Of a stretch of DNA of 8,611 bases, positions 1-5,732 are shown in pieces. This DNA is from Chamaesiphon sp. Its GTDB lineage: Bacteria > Cyanobacteriota > Cyanobacteriia > Cyanobacteriales > Chamaesiphonaceae. The notes below the pieces were generated by a model. It made no database searches. It saw nothing but the letters and a program-made list of their open reading frames with translations, and was not told the origin of the DNA. The stretch's first letter is position 1. The number at the start of each line of letters is the position of its first letter. The translations under genes and the position numbers were made by a program. The stretch spans positions 1 through 8,611 of the forward strand of contig JAGVCD010000332.1 in the NCBI GenBank assembly GCA_020059425.1, given 5' to 3'.

Positions 1-32
1 CAGACTTAAGTGATTTCGGCGAAGATAGCTAG

Positions 33-38
33 TATAGT
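33..38 (+). promoter_or_regulatory. possible -10 element for the P-loop/DRTGG gene
   Basis: TATAGT matches the sigma-70 -10 consensus at five of six positions and lies about 30 bases upstream of the GTG start at 69. No good -35 hexamer is seen at the normal spacing, and the window begins too close upstream to judge further. A purine-rich ribosome-binding stretch (GGAG at 52-55, GGGAG at 57-61) follows before the start. Confidence 0.3.
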
Positions 39-68
39 TAGTAGCATATCTGGAGTGGGAGTTGATGA

Positions 69-1133
69 GTGAGAGCGGCAAGTAAGCGGTTACTAATTGC
101 ATCAACAGAGGCTTGCAGTGGCAAGTCAGCTGTTTTACTGGGTCTGGCAGACAAGTTGCAAAAGCAGGGCGTAGAAATTGTTTATAGCAAGCCCTTGGGC
201 AACTACCATAGCGATGAGTCGCCCGAGGATGCTGATTTGCAACTTGTTAGAGATTATTTAGCTCTGTCCGAGCATCAAATTTTTGCACCGCTAGTTAATT
301 TAAATGCAATGAATGGCCAACGGCGGCTGCTAGGTGAAGATCAGACAGATTATCAGCAGCTTTTACGTGCTCAACTGCAACATTCGGAACAATTGATGTG
401 TATCGAAGGCGGTAGCAACCTATGGGAAGGTAAAAGCTTTCAATTATCTACAGGTGAGATTGCTACAGCTACTGATTCATCGGTATTGTTAGTGGTTCGT
501 TATCATTCTTGGCAATCGATCGAACAAGTGTTAACAGCCCAAACTGCTCTAGGCGATAGGCTGCTGGGAATTGTGCTGAATGATGTGCCCCTCAGCGAGA
601 TGGACTCAGTGCAAAGCGTGATTTTGCCAGCTCTGACAAAGTTGAATATTCAGGTATTAGGAGTCTTGCCCCGCGATCAGATTTTGCATGGGGTCAGTGT
701 TGGGGAGCTAGTTAAAAAGCTCCATGCCGAAATTCTTTGTCGCCCAGACCGTCTAGATTTACTAGTTCAAAGTCTATCGATCGGCGCGATGAATTGCAAC
801 TCCGCCTTTGAATATTTTCGGGTAACTGCTCATAAAGCCGTGGTTACTGGGGGCGATCGAGAAGATATTCAGATTGCTGCCCTAGAAACTTCGACCAACT
901 GCCTAATTTTAACCGGGCACCTCAAACCCCGTCCCTGGGTAGTGAGTCGCGCTGAAATCCTGGAAATCCCAATTCTGTCTGTAGATTTGGATACTCTAAC
1001 TACCGTCGAAATTATTGAGCGGTGTTTTGACCAAGTACGGATCCATGAGCCTGTCAAGGTGGAAACTATTCGTCAGTTGGTGGCTAAGCATTTTAATTTT
1101 GAGCTATTTAATCAGTGGTTAGATACACCCTGA
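69..1133 (+). CDS. BioD-like P-loop / DRTGG-domain protein (phosphotransacetylase-family annotation)
   Basis: A 354-residue soluble protein of the type usually annotated in cyanobacteria as 'phosphotransacetylase family protein'. It has the BioD-like P-loop and DRTGG modules found at the N-terminus of long phosphotransacetylases, but no acetyltransferase domain. Visible parts are a P-loop-like STEACSGKS at residues 12-20, a BioD-like EGG at 113-115, VLNDVP at 169-174, and a DRTGG region at about 210-325 with GGDREDIQ at 261-268. The GTG start at 69 is chosen because it follows GGGAG by 7 bases and places the P-loop 11 residues in. The in-frame region upstream gives no better start, and the nearby ATG at 65 is in another frame and stops after six codons. 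Function is unknown; nucleotide binding is inferred from the P-loop. It converges on the COP23-like gene with a 30-bp gap. Confidence 0.85.
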   Translation: MRAASKRLLIASTEACSGKSAVLLGLADKLQKQGVEIVYSKPLGNYHSDESPEDADLQLVRDYLALSEHQIFAPLVNLNAMNGQRRLLGEDQTDYQQLLRAQLQHSEQLMCIEGGSNLWEGKSFQLSTGEIATATDSSVLLVVRYHSWQSIEQVLTAQTALGDRLLGIVLNDVPLSEMDSVQSVILPALTKLNIQVLGVLPRDQILHGVSVGELVKKLHAEILCRPDRLDLLVQSLSIGAMNCNSAFEYFRVTAHKAVVTGGDREDIQIAALETSTNCLILTGHLKPRPWVVSRAEILEIPILSVDLDTLTTVEIIERCFDQVRIHEPVKVETIRQLVAKHFNFELFNQWLDTP

Positions 1134-1163
1134 GCAACATTAGCGACCAAATCGATTAATTTT

Positions 1164-1730
1164 TTAATCATCGCGATCGTCAGTAACTTTTAGCCAGTCT
1201 TCCATATCTACAGAATTAGTCGTAGAAGGATTTGGAGTAATTGTATTATTACTTTCTTCGATTACTGTGTTCTTAGCCACCCGATTACGAATGTCATTCA
1301 GTTTTTGCACAATGCCCTGAGGATCTGTTCCTGATCGCAATGTAAACAGTAAATTGTCAAGATTACATTTTTCGGTAGTGCGAACTGTGGCACAAATGAC
1401 CGGCAGATTTCTAACTTGGCCAGCGGTGAGATATTTGAGCTTGCCACTGCGATATAAATTCTGAAAGCGTTTGGTAACTTGCTGGCAACGGACAACTGGA
1501 CTATAGCCAGAGCCAGCAAAGAGCGTAGAATCCCATACCACTAAGGGAACATTGCCTTTTTTGGTTTTGACTACCGTGGCAAGTCGGCCTTCCTGACGAG
1601 CACAAATAAAATTGACAGTAGTAGCTGAAGTTGCTGAGCTTGGGGCAGCGGAGCTGGGTGTTACTAGATAGAATGCAGAAATAATATTGGTGAGCAAGAT
1701 ACTAGTCGGCACGAATTGGGTAATTCTCAT
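1164..1730 (-). CDS. COP23-domain exported protein
   Basis: A 188-residue protein resembling the cyanobacterial COP23 family, named after a 23-kDa circadian-oscillating, membrane-associated protein of Cyanothece. Residues 1-29 look like a signal peptide: MRITQF, a hydrophobic stretch about 10-23, then a small-residue SSA/A cleavage region near 27-30. A low-complexity Ser/Ala/Thr segment follows. The mature domain has four cysteines (C43, C82, C113, C122), within FICARQEG, RCQQV and ICATVRTTEKC, which suggests two disulfides outside the cytoplasm. The family's VVWDS and LDNLLFTL blocks are also present. The C-terminal tail from about 155 is polar and acidic, ending in DDRDD. The ATG is supported by GGAG (+ strand 1736-1739) five bases upstream. 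Biochemical role is unknown, and circadian behaviour is family knowledge, not shown here. Confidence 0.8.
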   Translation of the reverse strand: MRITQFVPTSILLTNIISAFYLVTPSSAAPSSATSATTVNFICARQEGRLATVVKTKKGNVPLVVWDSTLFAGSGYSPVVRCQQVTKRFQNLYRSGKLKYLTAGQVRNLPVICATVRTTEKCNLDNLLFTLRSGTDPQGIVQKLNDIRNRVAKNTVIEESNNTITPNPSTTNSVDMEDWLKVTDDRDD

Positions 1731-1743
1731 GGTGACTCCAAGG

Positions 1744-1763
1744 GTTTCAACGTTTCAACTATA
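1744..1763 (-). promoter_or_regulatory. possible -10 and 8-bp tandem repeat upstream of the COP23-like gene
   Basis: On the minus strand, TATAGT (1758-1763) is a plausible -10 element 28-33 bases upstream of the ATG. Immediately downstream lie two exact tandem copies of GTTGAAAC (1752-1759 and 1744-1751), between this -10 and the ribosome-binding GGAG. No convincing -35 is present. The repeat could be an operator or a 5' leader element. A single GTTGAAAC also precedes psb34 at 8548-8555. Confidence 0.3.
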
Positions 1764-1808
1764 GCTAAAATATCAGTTTTAAGATGCTACGCACCAGCTC
1801 AAGAACGC

Positions 1809-1838
1809 AAAAAAAAGCTGAGTAAGACCCAGCCTTTT
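1809..1838 (-). terminator. intrinsic terminator of the Hlip genes
   Basis: Read on the minus strand, downstream of the 1870-2016 Hlip gene, the sequence forms GCTGGGT-CTT-ACTCAGC. This is a 7-bp stem with one G-T wobble and a 3-base loop, extendable by an A-T tract, followed directly by eight T residues. It lies about 32 bases after the Hlip stop codon and separates that transcript from the COP23-like gene, which reads in the same direction and therefore needs its own promoter. Confidence 0.75.
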
Positions 1839-1869
1839 CGATAAATTATTAATTAATTTCAAGTCAAAA

Positions 1870-2016
1870 CTACATCAAACCTAAGAAGTGCAAAACACCT
1901 TGGCCGGTAACTAGTTCAGTGGCAACAGCGGCTATAAAGCCGATCATCGCCATCCGTCCATTGAGGTTTTCTGCTGATGTAGTGAATCCGAATTGAGCGT
2001 CTTTTTGGTTTTGCAT
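1870..2016 (-). CDS. high-light-inducible protein (Hlip/SCP), HliC-like, copy 1
   Basis: A 48-residue one-helix protein of the Hlip/small CAB-like family. These bind chlorophyll and carotenoid in thylakoids and protect photosystem II assembly intermediates and chlorophyll-synthesis enzymes. The helix region carries the chlorophyll-binding signature ENLNGRMAMIGF (16-27), including the conserved Glu, Asn and Arg, followed by a hydrophobic stretch and the typical end [11 protein letters not shown]. Length and C-terminus resemble the ~47-residue HliC (ScpB) rather than the ~70-residue HliA/B. The start is set by GGAG (+ strand 2025-2028) eight bases upstream. It lies 105 bp downstream of a paralogue with 37 of 48 residues identical, so the pair is a tandem duplication. 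A second ATG at 2023 is out of frame. It ends before the terminator at 1809-1838. Confidence 0.93.
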   Translation of the reverse strand: MQNQKDAQFGFTTSAENLNGRMAMIGFIAAVATELVTGQGVLHFLGLM

Positions 2017-2042
2017 AGTCCATACTCCGGTAGATTAAGTTT

Positions 2043-2096
2043 ATTGTAACCTTATATTAAGGCAAATAGCTATTATTTACTAAAGATGCAATGCAA
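2043..2096 (-). promoter_or_regulatory. candidate promoter/control region of Hlip copy 1
   Basis: On the minus strand, moving towards the gene, there is TTGCATTGC (2088-2096), then a palindrome AATAGCTATT (2065-2074), then a -10-like TAATAT (2054-2059), then GTTACAAT (2043-2050). The last fits the half-site consensus (G/T)TTACA(T/A)(T/A) of HLR1, the RpaB-binding high-light motif. TTGCATTGC and TAATAT also occur upstream of Hlip copy 2 in the same order. No clear -35 is seen, and only one good HLR1 half-site is present, so the RpaB assignment is inference. Confidence 0.4.
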
Positions 2097-2121
2097 ATAA
2101 CTGCTACTCTTGCACTTCAGT

Positions 2122-2268
2122 TTAGACCAAGCCTAAAAAGTGCAGAACACCTTGTCCTGTAGCTAATTCTGTTGCCAGAGCGGCTACAAAACCGATCATA
2201 GCTGCTCTTCCGTTGAGGTTTTCTGCAGCGGCAGTAAAACCAAATTTAGCGTCGTCTTTCTTTTGCAT
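2122..2268 (-). CDS. high-light-inducible protein (Hlip/SCP), HliC-like, copy 2
   Basis: A 48-residue thylakoid one-helix Hlip, the upstream member of the tandem pair. The signature [12 protein letters not shown] spans residues 16-27, followed by the hydrophobic part of the helix and the C-terminus [11 protein letters not shown]. It differs from copy 1 at 11 positions, mainly the charged N-terminus (KKDD against NQKD) and Ala/Val/Met swaps in the helix. Hlips usually work as homo- or heterodimers, so two similar short forms could pair with each other or with a partner such as HliD elsewhere. The ribosome-binding site is weak (purine stretch GAGACCGGAC just upstream). It is divergent from the PhK-alpha-like gene with 173 bp between the starts. 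No terminator is visible before copy 1, so co-transcription is possible. Confidence 0.93.
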   Translation of the reverse strand: MQKKDDAKFGFTAAAENLNGRAAMIGFVAALATELATGQGVLHFLGLV

Positions 2269-2282
2269 AGTCCGGTCTCTGT

Positions 2283-2342
2283 TTTACAAATTGATTGTTA
2301 ATTTATATTAACTAATGTAACTAACTCTTACAAGCAATGCAA
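2283..2342 (-). promoter_or_regulatory. candidate promoter of Hlip copy 2 with HLR1-like half-sites
   Basis: On the minus strand, TTGTAA (2328-2333) and TAATAT (2305-2310) are separated by exactly 17 bases, a credible -35/-10 pair that would give a leader of about 30 bases. TTGCATTGC (2334-2342) abuts the -35 on its upstream side and recurs at copy 1. GTTACATT (2314-2321) lies inside the spacer and fits the HLR1 half-site. Four bases further on, AATATAAA is a degenerate 5-of-8 second half. Another exact half-site, TTTACAAA (2283-2290), reads on the plus strand in the leader. RpaB control is inferred from motif and gene type. Confidence 0.45.
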
Positions 2343-2441
2343 GCTTAGTAGATTTAGACTGAGTAGTAATTACCGCCCTTTTTCTCTGACGGCGATAAAA
2401 TTTACGGACGTTTGTCTGGTTGCTTTTGCGCTCTTTATTTT

Positions 2442-5400
2442 ATGTCTAACCAATCTACTGCCCTCGATCGCTACTACCGCGAAATCCAAGATGTAATTCT
2501 GGTTCGCCAAAATCCGATTACTGGTCTGTTACCAGCCAGCACGGCCATCACCGCCCACGGCGACTATACTGATGCCTGGGTACGGGACAATGTGTACAGC
2601 ATTCTGGCTGTTTGGGGACTGGCTTTGGCCTATCGGCGGGCGGGGGCACCACCTGGTCGATTGTATGCTCTAGAGAATAGTGTGGTAAAGCTGATGCGGG
2701 GCTTGCTGTTCTGCATGATGCGGCAAGCTACCAAAGTTGAGCAATTTAAATACACCCAGTCGCCATCTGATGCCCTCCACGCCAAATACAGCACCACCAC
2801 TGGGGATGAGGTGGTGGGTGATGATGAATGGGGACATCTGCAACTAGATGCGACTTCTCTATTCGTTTTGATGCTGGCGCAAATGACTAGTTCTGGCTTA
2901 GAGATTATCTATTCGATTGATGAGGTGAATTTTGTCCAGAATTTGGTTTATTACATTGGTCGCACCTACCGCACCCCCGATTATGGTCTGTGGGAGCGGG
3001 GCAATAAAATTAATCACGGTAATGCCGAGCTAAATGCTAGTTCGATCGGCATGGCTAAGGCGGCGTTAGAAGCCGTTAATGGTTTAGATTTGTTTGGCAG
3101 TAAAGGCTCCCAAGCCTCCGTGATTCATGTGTTACCCGATGAGATTGCCCGGGCTAGAATTACCCTGGCGGCGCTACTTCCCCGCGAATCGGCTTCCAAG
3201 GAAACCGATGCAGCACTGCTTAGCGTGATTGGATTTCCGGCCTTTGCGATCGAAGATCCCCAGTTGGTAGAACGCACTCGAAATAAAATTTTGACCAAAC
3301 TAGCTGGTCGCTATGGTTGTAAACGTTTTCTGCGCGATGGTCACCAGACAGCGATCGAAGATCCAAACCGACTACATTACGAACCATTGGAACTCCAAGC
3401 CTTTGAAGATATTGAATGCGAATGGCCGCTGTTTTTTACCTACCTACACTTAAATGCTTTATTTCAGCGCGATCCAGCCGAGATTGATAAATACCAAGCC
3501 CTCCTCCAAGATGTTGTAGTGGAACATCATGGCTATCAACTTTTGCCGGAATTGTACTATGTTCCCAGCGACAAAATTGCGGCGGAGAAGCAATCGCCCC
3601 ATAGTCAAACCCGCTTACCTAACGAGAATGTCCCCTTGGTGTGGGCGCAAAGTCTTTACCTGTTAGGACAGATGATCAGCGATGGCTTGCTGGCTCCGGG
3701 AGACTTAGATCCCCAAGGACGGCATCTGCAAATTGGGGAGCGTCGCCAACACACCATTCAAATTGCTCTGATTGCTGAAAATCAAGATTTGCAAGCGCAG
3801 CTAGCTGAATATGGAATTGCTAGCCAAACTCTGGCTCAGATTGACCCCATTCAGGTGCGATCGGCTACCGAATTAGCGGCTATTTATCAACAGATTGGCG
3901 TTAATGCCAAGCTGGGTCTAACTGGTCGGCCAGTGCGGCGGCTACGGAGCCTGATGACAGCGCAGGTTTTTCAGATTAAAAATCAGCAGGTGGTTTTTCT
4001 CCCCTCTTTTCTCGATCAGCAGCAGTTTTATCTAACTCTGGATTATCACTTCTTGGTGTCCCAAATGCGGGTGGAAATTGCCTACATTAGCCAACATTGG
4101 CATCAGTTAGGACGACCAACCATGACACTGCTGCTCACCAATGCCTTATTACAAGAGGGGCAAGAAGAGTTTCATAACCCCAACTATAGTTCCCCCTTAT
4201 TGGAGTTATTACATGAACTAAAACAAGGCCACTGTCAAGGAATCAAAGTCCGGCTTGGTCAACTCAGTCAGCTAATGCTCACGGCGGGATCAGAAAGAAT
4301 TGATCACATTCATGGTTTTGAATTTGAAGCTAATTCGATCGAACAACTCGCCACTGCCCCACATTATTTACGATCGAATACCGATCGAGATATTCCCCTC
4401 AGTCCCAATCAAGAATTTCGGATAGAATCGACCACCGATATTCGCTGGCTACTACAAAGCTTGCAACAGTCCGAGAATATCTATCAACAAATTGAGTTAT
4501 TGCATACCCTAACCACCCTAAAAGGTTTGAATTTCCAGGTGGGTTGGGGTGATCCTCAGCAGCAAATTACCATCACCCAGTTACTCACAGAGGTCTACGA
4601 TCGGGCTGGTCAAACTCATCCCCATCCCAATTGGGCAGTAGTGCGCTATGCCGCCGGGCTGTTAGGGAAAGTCGATGTCAGTCTGTCTGATGCAGTGACC
4701 GAAATTTTGGTACAAGGCAAACAAATTACCGTGGGCATGGCCTATAGCGAAGCTGCTGTCATTAATACCCCGGTTTCTCATCTGGAACTCGCCGAAAAAA
4801 TTGATAAATTCTGTCGCGAAGATATCCGGGATCGAGTTTTGACCCAAGAAATTTTGATTTATATTGGTTTATTGATCAAAGCTGAACCAAACATCATTAA
4901 GGGAATGCTCACCTTGCGCATCGGTTATTTGATCTTGTTACTTACCAGTGAAATTGCAATTGAGCAGCATATAACTCAAGATCAAGCTTACGAACATTTA
5001 ATGCAGCTGAGCCCTTTTGAAATCAAAAGTCGGTTGCGGCAGGTTTTAAAGGATTATCAAAAAGTTGACAGTTTGGTTTTTCAGCAAGAATCCTTGCATC
5101 TGAGCCAAGACCAAAACCAAATTCGTTGGACTTTGGGACAGGCTACCGCTCCACCCGCCACCCCGGCGGGTGGTTGGCTACGTCAACGTCAACGAGATGG
5201 AGCTATGAACCGCACTCAGCCCAACTTTTATCCCAATATCTGGCGCTTACTAGAACATTGTCCCGGCATTATTGTGGGGGATAAATTAGAAAAACGTAAT
5301 CGTCTGGAGAGTGCTCTGATTCTGGCGGAAATGACTCCAGGCGAAAAGAATTTTGCCTTGCAGGTAGAACATCTGCTCAACAAAATTTCGGCTCCTGAAT

Positions 5401-5732
5401 ATCGGCACTTAAATATTGAGTCATTGATGTCACTGGCAGCTTTTTCGGAGCAAAATCCCCAATTGCGAGTTGCTGAATATATTGCCTTAGATGTTTTGAT
5501 TGGCCATGCCGTGCGCTTGGCTTGGTTAGACCCCAATTTACCCAAACCACTGATGGAAACGTTCCGTCTCCAAGACTTAAACCCAGCCGACTATTCTCAA
5601 CACAAGGTCCAGGCTTGGAAAAATTTCTATGCCAGTTCGCCCACGATCGTTGCCGAGTATGTGGTGAAATCTTTACAGTTCTTGAGCCAGCTAGCTTCAG
5701 CTGACCTATCCGGCCCCTTGACGCTCCCATAA
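2442..5732 (+). CDS. phosphorylase kinase alpha/beta-like GH15-family protein
   Basis: A 1096-residue protein resembling, along nearly its full length, the large regulatory alpha/beta subunits of eukaryotic glycogen phosphorylase kinase. Residues about 1-430 form a GH15-like (glucoamylase-fold) domain with PhK hallmarks GLLPAS (28-33), DAWVRDNVYSILAVWGL (44-60), GDDEWGHLQLDATS (126-139), YGLWERG (181-187), GRYGCKRFLRDG (289-300), EDPNRLHYEP (306-315) and IECEWPLFFTY (324-334). E185 occupies the GH15 general-acid position (LWE); I cannot assign a general base. The PHKA_B_C-like C-terminal region includes WLRQRQRDGAMNR and MTPGEKNFALQVEHLLNK. I chose the ATG at 2442 because residues from MSNQ onward fit the family. 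A TTG start at 2412 would add ten unlikely residues. No Shine-Dalgarno or clear promoter is seen. The C-terminus (TLP) lacks the eukaryotic farnesylation box. Substrate is unknown; a glucan link is inferred. Confidence 0.9.
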   Translation: MSNQSTALDRYYREIQDVILVRQNPITGLLPASTAITAHGDYTDAWVRDNVYSILAVWGLALAYRRAGAPPGRLYALENSVVKLMRGLLFCMMRQATKVEQFKYTQSPSDALHAKYSTTTGDEVVGDDEWGHLQLDATSLFVLMLAQMTSSGLEIIYSIDEVNFVQNLVYYIGRTYRTPDYGLWERGNKINHGNAELNASSIGMAKAALEAVNGLDLFGSKGSQASVIHVLPDEIARARITLAALLPRESASKETDAALLSVIGFPAFAIEDPQLVERTRNKILTKLAGRYGCKRFLRDGHQTAIEDPNRLHYEPLELQAFEDIECEWPLFFTYLHLNALFQRDPAEIDKYQALLQDVVVEHHGYQLLPELYYVPSDKIAAEKQSPHSQTRLPNENVPLVWAQSLYLLGQMISDGLLAPGDLDPQGRHLQIGERRQHTIQIALIAENQDLQAQLAEYGIASQTLAQIDPIQVRSATELAAIYQQIGVNAKLGLTGRPVRRLRSLMTAQVFQIKNQQVVFLPSFLDQQQFYLTLDYHFLVSQMRVEIAYISQHWHQLGRPTMTLLLTNALLQEGQEEFHNPNYSSPLLELLHELKQGHCQGIKVRLGQLSQLMLTAGSERIDHIHGFEFEANSIEQLATAPHYLRSNTDRDIPLSPNQEFRIESTTDIRWLLQSLQQSENIYQQIELLHTLTTLKGLNFQVGWGDPQQQITITQLLTEVYDRAGQTHPHPNWAVVRYAAGLLGKVDVSLSDAVTEILVQGKQITVGMAYSEAAVINTPVSHLELAEKIDKFCREDIRDRVLTQEILIYIGLLIKAEPNIIKGMLTLRIGYLILLLTSEIAIEQHITQDQAYEHLMQLSPFEIKSRLRQVLKDYQKVDSLVFQQESLHLSQDQNQIRWTLGQATAPPATPAGGWLRQRQRDGAMNRTQPNFYPNIWRLLEHCPGIIVGDKLEKRNRLESALILAEMTPGEKNFALQVEHLLNKISAPEYRHLNIESLMSLAAFSEQNPQLRVAEYIALDVLIGHAVRLAWLDPNLPKPLMETFRLQDLNPADYSQHKVQAWKNFYASSPTIVAEYVVKSLQFLSQLASADLSGPLTLP
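5151..5173. repeat. perfect 9-bp GC-rich inverted repeat inside the PhK-alpha-like gene
   Basis: CCACCCGCC (5151-5159) and GGCGGGTGG (5165-5173) form a perfect 9-bp stem around the loop ACCCC. It encodes part of an Ala/Pro/Gly-rich linker, residues about 901-911 (ATAPPATPAGG), just before the conserved WLRQRQRDG motif. It is much more GC-rich than its surroundings. Confidence 0.7.

Noticed and set aside
1154..1169. GATTAA-TTTT-TTAATC inverted repeat between the first two genes as a terminator
   Set aside because: The stem has one G-C pair in six, it overlaps the COP23 stop codon, and there is no proper T-tract after it on either strand. It may still help weakly.
1744..1759. GTTTCAAC tandem copies as a CRISPR fragment
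   Set aside because: GTTTCAAC/GTTGAAAC resembles the ends of some cyanobacterial CRISPR repeats, but the units are only 8 bp, are directly adjacent, and have no spacers or cas genes nearby.
2412..2441. Ten-codon N-terminal extension of the PhK-alpha-like protein from a TTG
   Set aside because: The added residues (MSGCFCALYF) do not resemble the family N-terminus, the TTG has no ribosome-binding site, and the ATG at 2442 starts where family similarity begins.
1731..2441. Searched for tRNA, riboswitch or other structured RNA in the gaps around the Hlip genes
   Set aside because: Apart from the terminator at 1809-1838 and the short palindrome at 2065-2074, I saw no tRNA-like cloverleaf or riboswitch-like conserved core.
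5228..5730. Overlapping minus-strand frames of 105 and 117 codons inside the end of the PhK-alpha-like gene
   Set aside because: They are antisense shadows of a well-conserved coding region, lack ribosome-binding sites, and have no recognisable protein features.
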